A stretch of 41,346 nucleotides of DNA from a virus, in IMG/VR virus record IMGVR_UViG_3300042691_013257, positions 1 to 41,346 of that record, one strand, 5' to 3'. The notes beneath the pieces are model-generated. The model was not told the origin of the DNA. It made no database searches and saw only the letters and a list, made by a program, of their open reading frames with translations. This document shows positions 1-5,801 of the stretch, in pieces. A program made the translations under genes and the position numbers. Positions within the stretch are counted from its first letter, which is position 1; each line of letters opens with the position of its first letter.

Positions 1-1
1 C

Positions 2-784
2 GCAACCATTCCGACCGAAGCGCCGGAACAGCTTGACCCGGACGGCAACGCTCCTGTCGACGAGGCCCCCGCAGAAGCGCCCAAGCGCGAACGCGGCAAG
101 CCTTCGCAGGGCCGCTCGCGCCGCACCAAGGAAGAAATCGCCGAGGACGAAGCGGCTGACGCAGCCGACGCGGCGAAGCAGACGGCAGCCGAAGAGGCCA
201 ATCTGACGGATGACGTCAAGCCGGCCATCTCGACCGGCGGCGAGCGCATCAGCCCGGAAGACGAGCAAGACGCCGCCGACGAAGCGGCCGAAACCGAGAA
301 GGTCGGGCTGGCGTCCATCGACGTTCTGCGTCGTCTCGTCGGCGACTACCAGAAGAAGCACGGTATGCCTGCTGCGGTGAAGCTGTGCCAGGAAGGCGGT
401 CTGATCGGCAAGCCGATCCACGAGCTGGACGACGCCGGCATCGAAGTGGCCATTGCGGCCATGACCGAAGGCACCGGCGCCTACACGCAGAAGATGACGG
501 AAGAGTTCACTGCGGAACAGGCTCTGGCGGAAGAGCCTACCGCGCCATCTCCGAAGACCAAGGCCGATCTGGTCGAGGCGATGATGCGCTACGCCGACAA
601 GTTCGACGGCACACGCGATCAGGCCAAGATGACGCACACCCTTGCCGACATGCCGAAGGTGTTCGTCGCGACGTTCGGCGAGGGCATCGACAAGCTGTCG
701 AAAGTTCCCGAGGACCGTTACGCCGAAGCGGTGGCCGCTGTTGAAGCTGCCATCAAGGCCGATCCGTATGGGAGGGCGAAATGA
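2..784 (+). CDS. Acidic phage protein, 5' end cut by window edge
   Basis: The reading frame is open from base 2, so the start codon lies outside the window and the first internal ATG (365) is not a credible start. The visible 260 residues are strongly charged at the N-terminal side (runs of Glu, Asp, Ala and Lys with an Arg-Ser-Arg-rich patch), followed by a more ordered C-terminal half rich in predicted helix. It overlaps the DUF2800 nuclease by 4 nt (ATGA), so it is translationally coupled to a recombination/replication operon. I do not recognise a family. Its place directly before a RecB-like nuclease and an ssDNA-binding protein suggests a DNA-metabolism partner, but this is inference only. 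Confidence 0.75.
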   Translation, partial: ATIPTEAPEQLDPDGNAPVDEAPAEAPKRERGKPSQGRSRRTKEEIAEDEAADAADAAKQTAAEEANLTDDVKPAISTGGERISPEDEQDAADEAAETEKVGLASIDVLRRLVGDYQKKHGMPAAVKLCQEGGLIGKPIHELDDAGIEVAIAAMTEGTGAYTQKMTEEFTAEQALAEEPTAPSPKTKADLVEAMMRYADKFDGTRDQAKMTHTLADMPKVFVATFGEGIDKLSKVPEDRYAEAVAAVEAAIKADPYGRAK

Positions 785-2061
785 CGGCTCACGCTGACAG
801 GGGACACGCAGCCTGGTCAGCCTCGGCCACGTCTCGCCGGGCCTATTGCCTTGGTTCTCTCGTTATGGAGGCCCAAGTGCCGGGCGAGGACAACGAGACG
901 ATCCACGCAGCGCGCGGGACCGCCGCTCATACCGTCGCGGAGAAGTGCCTTCGCGACGGGTCGGACGCCATCGAACACCTCGGCCTCGTCGTCAAGACCA
1001 AGAAGTTCGAGGTCGGGATTGACGAGGAACTGGCGAACTCTGCGCAGGTCTTCGTCGACTACGTGCGGGGCCGGCTGGCGAAGTACAAGGCCGAGACGCG
1101 CCGCGACGACGCCATCCTGGTCATCGAGCAGAAGTTCTCGCTGAACGAGCTTGGCACGCCGTTCGATGCGGGCGGCACGGGCGACGCGGTGATGTATTTT
1201 CCTGCGTGGCGCTTGCTGGAGATCGCGGACTTAAAAAATGGCCGTGGCTACGTCTCCGAAAAGGAGAACATGCAGTTGCGGTCATATGCGACCGGGGCGC
1301 TGCTCGCCAATCCGCAGCACGAGGTCGACGAGGTCTGGTCGACGATCGTTCAGCCGCGGCTGCCCGGTCATCCGCCGGTTCGGTACGAGCCGATCTCGAC
1401 GGGCGAGCTGATCTCGTGGACTGCCGAACTGCTCGGCACGATGCAGAAGGCGAAGCAGGCCGAAGTCGAGTTCTATCAGGCCGGGGCGAACTCGATCCTG
1501 ATGGACGAGTGGGTCGACAAGTGGCTGAAGCCGGGCAATTGCACCTTCTGCAAGCGTGATGGCAACTGCCCAAAGCAACGGGCCGAAGCACTGGCCGTTG
1601 CCAGCGTCTGGTTCGAACCGGACACCGGCGAGGCCAAGATCGGCAACCAACCGGCCGACATGTCACCGGAGAAGCTGGCGGAAACGCTGGACCTTCTCGA
1701 CATGCTGGAAGGCTTCGTAAGCGCGGTGCGCGCTTATGCCCATCGGCAGGCTGAAAACGGGATCGAGATCCCTGGCTACCAGCTTGTCGAAAAGATCGGA
1801 AACAGGAAATGGAAGGACGACGAAGACGCGCTTGCTGTGTCTCTTTTGTCTCCCGAAGTGGGGCTGTCCGAAGACGAAATCTACGATCGCAAGCTGCGGT
1901 CAGTAGCCCAACTTGAGAAGGTTCTCGGCGCGAAGCGCAAGGGCCTGATCGAGCACCTGTGGGAACGGCCGATCACAGGCACCAATCTGGTGAGCCAGGC
2001 CAAGTCAACCCGACCCGCGACGAAGTCCAAGGTCGAAACATTCTTTGAACAACAGAACTGA
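781..2061 (+). CDS. DUF2800 family RecB/Cas4-like PD-(D/E)XK exonuclease
   Basis: A 426-residue nuclease of the DUF2800 family, related to Cas4/RecB exonucleases that process DNA ends for recombination. The RecB-type motif His sits near residue 50 (HAARGTAAH), an acidic residue at D135 (GTGDAV), and the D-x-K core at D150-L151-K152 (IADLKNG). It is followed by the QLRSYA segment typical of RecB-like nucleases. Cys23 plus C254, C257 and C263 could hold an iron-sulphur cluster as in AddB/Cas4 proteins. The start is the ATG overlapping the upstream stop. In many phages DUF2800 is followed directly by the DUF2815 ssDNA-binding protein, exactly as here. Acts in the host cytoplasm on phage DNA. Confidence 0.88.
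   Translation: MTAHADRGHAAWSASATSRRAYCLGSLVMEAQVPGEDNETIHAARGTAAHTVAEKCLRDGSDAIEHLGLVVKTKKFEVGIDEELANSAQVFVDYVRGRLAKYKAETRRDDAILVIEQKFSLNELGTPFDAGGTGDAVMYFPAWRLLEIADLKNGRGYVSEKENMQLRSYATGALLANPQHEVDEVWSTIVQPRLPGHPPVRYEPISTGELISWTAELLGTMQKAKQAEVEFYQAGANSILMDEWVDKWLKPGNCTFCKRDGNCPKQRAEALAVASVWFEPDTGEAKIGNQPADMSPEKLAETLDLLDMLEGFVSAVRAYAHRQAENGIEIPGYQLVEKIGNRKWKDDEDALAVSLLSPEVGLSEDEIYDRKLRSVAQLEKVLGAKRKGLIEHLWERPITGTNLVSQAKSTRPATKSKVETFFEQQN
1838..1852 (+). promoter_or_regulatory. Dispersed 15-bp motif, copy 1
   Basis: TGTCTCTTTTGTCTC. This copy is unusual in lying inside the DUF2800 coding sequence, about 230 bp upstream of the ssDNA-binding protein gene. An 18-bp stretch around it is identical to the copy at 4926. 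Confidence 0.5.
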
Positions 2062-2073
2062 AGGAACAAATAA

Positions 2074-2751
2074 ATGGCCCGTGGACACAGCGAAAACTTC
2101 CGAGCCCCCGATTGCCGTCTCGGCTTCGATCTCTTCCTGCTTCAGCCGCAGAAGAAGACCAACGATGCCGGTCAGCCTCTCCTGGACAAGTCCGGGAAGC
2201 AGGTCGAAGAGTGGGGCGCGACCTTCATTTACCCGAACTCGACGCCGAAGACCGTCTTTGAGAAGGCCATCATCGAGGCGTGCGTAAACGCCAAGTGGGG
2301 CAACGAAGAAGAGATCAAGAAGCTGATCGGCGCCGGCATGATCAAGTCGCCTTTCCTGAAGGGTGACGGCAAGGAGGCCCGTTTCAAGAAGGGCGACAAG
2401 GCCGGCGAGATCCAGCCCGGCTACGGTCCTGATGTGTGGTTCATCCGCACGAACACCCGCATCGCCCCGCCGGTTCGCTACAAGGATCCGAACATCCAGG
2501 CGACCAAGGATGACGTCTATGCGGGCTGCTACGGCTTCCCCGTGCTGAACGCCTATACCTGGGAAGGCAATACCGGCAAGGGTGTGACCTTCGGCCTCCA
2601 GTACTTCCAGAAGCTGCGGGACGGCGAACGCCTGTTCAACGGTGGCGGCGCTGCGGTCGATCCGAACGAGTTCTTCGAGCAGATCGAAGACACCGGCTCG
2701 GCCCCGGAAGAAACGAAGGGCGGCGCTGGCGCATCCGGCCTTTTCGGCTGA
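2074..2751 (+). CDS. Enc34-type ssDNA-binding protein (DUF2815)
   Basis: A 225-residue protein of the DUF2815 family, now associated with the phage Enc34 single-stranded DNA-binding protein, an OB-fold protein functionally comparable to T7 gp2.5. It would coat ssDNA during phage replication and recombination. Conserved stretches include the early GFDLF segment, WGATFIYP near residue 50, and the Tyr/Trp/Gly-rich block VYAGCYGFPVLNAYTW around residues 150-165, which suits nucleic-acid stacking. The tail is Gly/Ala-rich and ends in Gly-Leu-Phe-Gly. The start ATG has an AAGGA box 9 nt upstream. It follows DUF2800 by 12 nt, the usual pairing. Confidence 0.88.
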   Translation: MARGHSENFRAPDCRLGFDLFLLQPQKKTNDAGQPLLDKSGKQVEEWGATFIYPNSTPKTVFEKAIIEACVNAKWGNEEEIKKLIGAGMIKSPFLKGDGKEARFKKGDKAGEIQPGYGPDVWFIRTNTRIAPPVRYKDPNIQATKDDVYAGCYGFPVLNAYTWEGNTGKGVTFGLQYFQKLRDGERLFNGGGAAVDPNEFFEQIEDTGSAPEETKGGAGASGLFG

Positions 2752-2757
2752 CCTGAA

Positions 2758-2772
2758 TGTATCTTTTGTCTC
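2758..2772 (+). promoter_or_regulatory. Dispersed 15-bp motif, copy 2
   Basis: TGTATCTTTTGTCTC in the gap between the ssDNA-binding protein and the GapR-like gene, on the strand of the downstream gene, 45 nt before its start. Confidence 0.65.
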
Positions 2773-2795
2773 GCGTCGATGGTCGGCGCGAGACA
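2767..2795 (+). other. Inverted repeat overlapping motif copy 2
   Basis: Perfect 9-bp arms TGTCTCGCG (2767-2775) and CGCGAGACA (2787-2795) with an 11-nt loop. There is no following T-run, so it is better read as an operator or mRNA hairpin than as an intrinsic terminator. Confidence 0.55.
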
Positions 2796-2817
2796 GTTCA
2801 ACCTGATGGAGACGACT

Positions 2818-3090
2818 GTGGACAATCCAGACATCAACGGCGGTGACAACGCGCATCGCGTGGCGGCCGACGAGCTTCGGACCTTCTGTGAGCGCATCGA
2901 GCGCTTGGAGGAAGAGAAGAAGACCATCTCCGACGACATCAAGTCGGTGAAGGACGAGGCCGCTGGCCGCGGCTACGACAAGAAGACCCTGAACGAGATG
3001 ATCAAACTGCGGGCCATGGACAAGGCCGAGCGGGAGGAACGGGAGGCGCTTCGATCTGTCTATGCCGAAGCGTTGGGGGTGTTCGGATGA
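2818..3090 (+). CDS. GapR-like DUF2312 DNA-binding protein
   Basis: A 90-residue protein of the DUF2312 family, whose alphaproteobacterial chromosomal member GapR is a nucleoid-associated protein binding overtwisted AT-rich DNA and supporting topoisomerases. The signature runs DELRTFCERIERLEEEKK, then a charged helical segment, then IKLRAMDKAEREER near the C-terminus. I place the start at GTG 2818 because GGAGACGACT precedes it, the same ribosome-binding context seen at 9474, 9725 and 17374; ATG 2806 and ATG 2779 upstream are in frame but poorly placed. It ends in Gly-Val-Phe-Gly and overlaps the next gene by 4 nt. A phage copy may manage supercoiling during replication (inference). Confidence 0.85.
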   Translation: MDNPDINGGDNAHRVAADELRTFCERIERLEEEKKTISDDIKSVKDEAAGRGYDKKTLNEMIKLRAMDKAEREEREALRSVYAEALGVFG

Positions 3091-3398
3091 TCGAGATCGC
3101 CGCACTGCTCATCGCCGCCCATTTCGTTTCGGACTACCCGCTTCAGGGTGACTTTCTCGCCAAGGCCAAGTTCGACGGCCCGCTGCGGATTTGGCACCTG
3201 TTCGGCCACAGCGCCATTCACGGCGGGGCGGTCCTGCTCGTTACCGGGTCCGTCACGTTGGCCTTGCTGGAGACGATCGCGCACATGGCGATCGACGAGG
3301 CCAAGGTCCGGGGTTGGACAACATTTGCGCAGGATCAGGCACTCCACATGATCTGCAAGGCCCTGTGGCTCGTGCTGATCGGGCTCGGCTTGTCATGA
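3087..3398 (+). CDS. DUF3307 small membrane protein
   Basis: A 103-residue hydrophobic protein matching the DUF3307 family: HFVSDYPLQ near residue 11, HSAIHG near residue 37, HMAIDEAK near residue 66 and DQALHM near residue 82. The spaced His and Asp residues lie next to membrane segments, so a metal-binding membrane enzyme or scaffold is possible, but no function is established to my knowledge. Three hydrophobic stretches are visible (about residues 1-15, 40-65 and 85-103). It is coupled by ATGA overlaps to the genes on both sides. Expected location is the inner membrane of the infected cell. Confidence 0.8.
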   Translation: MIEIAALLIAAHFVSDYPLQGDFLAKAKFDGPLRIWHLFGHSAIHGGAVLLVTGSVTLALLETIAHMAIDEAKVRGWTTFAQDQALHMICKALWLVLIGLGLS

Positions 3399-3505
3399 GC
3401 AAAGGGGTCCTCCAAGCCATCCTGATCGGCGCAATCGTCCTGCTCGTGATCGCAGGCTTTCCCGGTTGGGCCACCTTCTTCGCGATTTTGCTGGTGCTGG
3501 CATGA
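3395..3505 (+). CDS. 36-aa single-span membrane protein
   Basis: A very short gene tied to its neighbours by 4-nt ATGA overlaps at both ends, which is the main reason to believe it. After MSKG the product is almost entirely hydrophobic (two aliphatic blocks separated by a Gly-Phe-Pro-Gly-Trp turn), so it would be a single transmembrane helix or a tight hairpin. No family is recognised. The preceding gene is also a membrane protein, so the two may act together. Confidence 0.65.
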   Translation: MSKGVLQAILIGAIVLLVIAGFPGWATFFAILLVLA

Positions 3506-3741
3506 GCAAGATGACCCTCGAAGAAGCAATCACCGATGCGGCCCGAAAGGGCCGTGTCAGGATCACCGTCTGGCCCGCCTCGGAAGGCTACCAGGCCAAT
3601 CTGTCCAGCGACGGCGATGCCTGGCGTGTCGAGATGGGTCCAGACCCGCTGACCGCGCTGAAGAAGGCCCTTGGTCTGCTGCCGGGTGCTTCCGGCCCGC
3701 TGCGCAACTCACCGCCCGAAGAAGAGGACGTGTTCTCATGA
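3502..3741 (+). CDS. Hypothetical 79-aa protein with -EDVFS tail
   Basis: The start ATG overlaps the stop of the upstream membrane peptide. The middle of the protein has alternating hydrophobic residues (VRITVWPASEGYQANL, then WRVEMG) suggesting a small beta-sheet domain, followed by a helix (PLTALKKALGLL) and an acidic linker ending EEEDVFS. The last residues match the C-terminal tip of the methyltransferase encoded two genes downstream (TEDVFS). No family is recognised. It overlaps the next gene by 4 nt. Confidence 0.7.
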   Translation: MSKMTLEEAITDAARKGRVRITVWPASEGYQANLSSDGDAWRVEMGPDPLTALKKALGLLPGASGPLRNSPPEEEDVFS

Positions 3742-3911
3742 AACGCTATGACTACGAGTGGAGCCCGCATCACGGCGTCTACTACATCCTGGACCGGACG
3801 CGCGGCACGGATGTCTATCAGCCCTACCGCAAGGCACTGGCGAAGACGTCCAGCGCGGCCGACGCGGAACTGATCGTCGATGCGCTCAATGCTGCGGAGG
3901 TGTCGGTATGA
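3738..3911 (+). CDS. Hypothetical 57-aa protein
   Basis: A short gene with ATGA overlaps on both sides (3738 and 3908), which supports it despite its length. The product begins MKRYDYEWSPHHGVYYILD and continues with an Arg/Lys-rich stretch and an acidic amphipathic helix at the C-terminus. Tyr content is unusually high (7 of 57). No family is recognised; position within the operon suggests an early or middle accessory protein. Confidence 0.65.
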   Translation: MKRYDYEWSPHHGVYYILDRTRGTDVYQPYRKALAKTSSAADAELIVDALNAAEVSV

Positions 3912-4963
3912 GCAAGCCTCGCGCGTACTATTCGGAATGGGACCCATACGCGGCGCAATGGCTGCGCAATCTTATCAGCGCCGGCCATATAGCGCCGGGC
4001 GACGTGGACGAAAGGAGCATCGAAGATGTCCGACCAGACGACCTTCGCGGATACACCCAATGCCATTTCTTCGCCGGGATCGGCGGCTGGAGCCTCGCAG
4101 CAAGGCTCGCAGGATGGCCCGACGACAGGGAACTCTGGTCGGGCAGCGAACCCTGCCAGCCCTACAGCGTCGCGGGCAAGGGCCTCGGTGAAGCAGACGA
4201 ACGTTTCCTCCGACCGCACGTCCACCGCCTCGTCGCTGCACGACGCCCGGCTGTCTACGTGGGAGAACAGGTTGCGGCAGCGGCTGGCAAGAATTGGCTC
4301 GACCGAGTGCATTCTGACATGGAAAGCATCGGCTACACCTGCCGGTCTGTCGTTGTTCCGGCTTGTGCCGTCGATGCGCCCCATCGAAGAGATCGATTGT
4401 GGTTTGTGGCCGACCCCGACGAGCCTTGCGCCGGCGCGCAACGGGAGCAACGAAGCCGGGAACTCAGCCGGACTGGTGGCGATCCGGGAGCACGCGCTGG
4501 CGATGTGGCCTACCCCGACAGCATCGTCGGACAAGTCGATCAGAACGCCCGAAGGGGCGAGGACGGAAGTGGCTCGCGGCAAGTCGCCGGATCTAGCGGC
4601 GCACGTCATGGCGCTGTGGCCGACGCCAATGGCGCACGAGGCGAGGCTCGGCTATCAGAGGCGAATGGGCGACACGAAGGGCTCGCAGAAATCGCTGACA
4701 ACAGAAGCAACCGACGCGCTGGGGCTTGGGGAGAACATCACTGGCTCGCGGGAGCAGACGGAAAAGCCCGGCGCGTTGAACCCGGCATTCGTCTGCTGGC
4801 TCATGGGGTTCCCGCCCGAGTGGGAAAGCTGCGCGCCTACGGCAATGCCATCGTCCCGCAAGTCGCGGCCGAAGTCATCGGGGCCTACCTCGACGCCCTC
4901 GACGAGCGTTTTCGATTGACCGACGTGTCTCTTTTGTCTCCCACGGAGGACGTATTCTCATGA
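3908..4963 (+). CDS. C5 cytosine-specific DNA methyltransferase (Dcm-like)
   Basis: A 351-residue C5-methyltransferase that would transfer a methyl group from S-adenosylmethionine to cytosine in phage or host DNA. Motif I is HFFAGIGGWSLA (about residues 53-64); motif IV is PCQPYS with catalytic Cys83; motif VI is the EQV variant of ENV; motif VIII is RDRLWFVA; motif X is YGNAIVPQVAAEV with Asn313. The start ATG overlaps the previous stop and gives a short N-terminal extension. The region between motifs VIII and X is low-complexity (Ala, Gly, Arg) and is exactly where a second gene runs in another frame. The C-terminus is TEDVFS. Modification may protect phage DNA from host restriction. Confidence 0.9.
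   Translation: MSKPRAYYSEWDPYAAQWLRNLISAGHIAPGDVDERSIEDVRPDDLRGYTQCHFFAGIGGWSLAARLAGWPDDRELWSGSEPCQPYSVAGKGLGEADERFLRPHVHRLVAARRPAVYVGEQVAAAAGKNWLDRVHSDMESIGYTCRSVVVPACAVDAPHRRDRLWFVADPDEPCAGAQREQRSRELSRTGGDPGARAGDVAYPDSIVGQVDQNARRGEDGSGSRQVAGSSGARHGAVADANGARGEARLSEANGRHEGLAEIADNRSNRRAGAWGEHHWLAGADGKARRVEPGIRLLAHGVPARVGKLRAYGNAIVPQVAAEVIGAYLDALDERFRLTDVSLLSPTEDVFS
4026..4919 (+). CDS. Methyltransferase-overlapping protein in +1 frame
   Basis: A 297-residue frame lying wholly inside the cytosine methyltransferase gene. It begins at ATG 4026 with a strong ribosome-binding site (AAGGAG at 4012-4017, 8 nt spacing), which chance overlap would not supply. The product has recognisable content: ECILTWKASATPAG and SLFRLVPS around residues 94-115, repeated LWPTPT/MWPTPT blocks, and a C-terminal LNPAFVCWLMGFPPEWESCA followed by Ser/Arg-rich residues. 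I know this arrangement from phage proteins that accompany Dcm-like enzymes; some resemble the target-recognition end of C5 methyltransferases. It ends in Ser-Val-Phe-Asp. Its function is unknown; a methyltransferase partner or specificity protein is plausible. It should be annotated as a dual-coding gene. Confidence 0.72.
   Translation: MSDQTTFADTPNAISSPGSAAGASQQGSQDGPTTGNSGRAANPASPTASRARASVKQTNVSSDRTSTASSLHDARLSTWENRLRQRLARIGSTECILTWKASATPAGLSLFRLVPSMRPIEEIDCGLWPTPTSLAPARNGSNEAGNSAGLVAIREHALAMWPTPTASSDKSIRTPEGARTEVARGKSPDLAAHVMALWPTPMAHEARLGYQRRMGDTKGSQKSLTTEATDALGLGENITGSREQTEKPGALNPAFVCWLMGFPPEWESCAPTAMPSSRKSRPKSSGPTSTPSTSVFD
4926..4940 (+). promoter_or_regulatory. Dispersed 15-bp motif, copy 3
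   Basis: TGTCTCTTTTGTCTC, just after the stop of the internal frame and inside the last codons of the methyltransferase, 19 nt before ATG 4960. Confidence 0.6.
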
Positions 4964-5268
4964 CAAAAGTCCATGTCTCCGATCACGCGCTGGTGCGGTG
5001 GCTGGAGCGCGCACAAGACATCGACATGGAGGCGTGGCGGGCGAAGCTGGCCGAGATCGCGCAGCCCTACGCCGATCTCAAGGTCAAGCACGCCTTCGTC
5101 GGCGGGGTGTGGCTGGTCTTCCAGGACAACGTTCTGGTGACGGTCACGCCCGAGAAGCCGGTACGGGACGCCTACGTCAAGCACGACCGGCACAGCGTCA
5201 ACGGCACGGCGACGTGGCAAGGCGATCCGAGACACTGGAAACACAAGAAACGGAGGGGCGGCAAATGA
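4960..5268 (+). CDS. Hypothetical 102-aa phage protein
   Basis: Start ATG overlaps the methyltransferase stop by 4 nt and has GGAGG at 4945-4949 upstream. The product opens VSDHALVRWLERAQDIDMEAWRAKLAEIAQPY, a helical segment seen in small phage proteins I cannot name, followed by beta-rich HAFVGGVWLVFQDNVLVTVTP and a basic tail (HKKRRGGK). The alternation of helix then antiparallel strands is reminiscent of RelE/DUF4258-like folds, but I see no diagnostic residues, so no function is assigned. It overlaps the HNH endonuclease by 4 nt. Confidence 0.75.
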   Translation: MTKVHVSDHALVRWLERAQDIDMEAWRAKLAEIAQPYADLKVKHAFVGGVWLVFQDNVLVTVTPEKPVRDAYVKHDRHSVNGTATWQGDPRHWKHKKRRGGK

Positions 5269-5801
5269 GCGAGATCTGGAAAGCGGTGCCTGGCTTTGAG
5301 GGCAGCTACGAGGTTTCGAACATGGGCCGAGTTCGATCCGTGGATCGTTTCGTCGACCTGATCGGACGGTGGGGCAAGCCCGAAAAGCGTCGGTACAAGG
5401 GCCGGATCAGAAAGCCGTTCACAAGTCCGTGCAATAAGTATCTTATGGTTCTTTTGTGCGTGAACAGTCGGAAGACATCGAGGACAATTCACAGCCTAGT
5501 CCTAGAAGCTTTCGTCGGCCCTTGCCCGCCCGGTGAAGAGGGGCGGCACCGCAACTGCAAGCACCATGACAACCGGCTCGAAAATCTCACCTACGGCACC
5601 CGCAAGCAGAACCGCGAGGATAGTCGTCGCGAAGGTACGCTGGCCGTTGGCGAGCGCATCGCGCAGCACAAACTGACCGCGAATGAAGTGCTGAAAATCC
5701 GGTCAACGCCGGCTGACCATCAAACCCTTGCTGACATTTACGGCGTTAGCCGCTCGCAGATCCGCCGCATCAAACGCCGGGAGAATTGGTCTCATGTGTA
5801 A
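5265..5801 (+). CDS. NUMOD4-HNH homing endonuclease
   Basis: A 178-residue free-standing homing endonuclease. NUMOD4 DNA-binding motif is at residues 4-24 (IWKAVPGFEGSYEVSNMGRVRS). The HNH region runs from His76 (HSLVLEAFVG) to NRLENLTYGT, with RHRNCKHHDNR supplying the catalytic His and Asn. The C-terminal part (LADIYGVSRSQIRRIKRRENW) is a helix-turn-helix that would guide target choice. The start overlaps the upstream stop and the end overlaps the DNA polymerase start by 8 nt, so the element sits flush against the polymerase gene. Such genes spread by cutting homologous phage genomes lacking them. Confidence 0.88.
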   Translation: MSEIWKAVPGFEGSYEVSNMGRVRSVDRFVDLIGRWGKPEKRRYKGRIRKPFTSPCNKYLMVLLCVNSRKTSRTIHSLVLEAFVGPCPPGEEGRHRNCKHHDNRLENLTYGTRKQNREDSRREGTLAVGERIAQHKLTANEVLKIRSTPADHQTLADIYGVSRSQIRRIKRRENWSHV

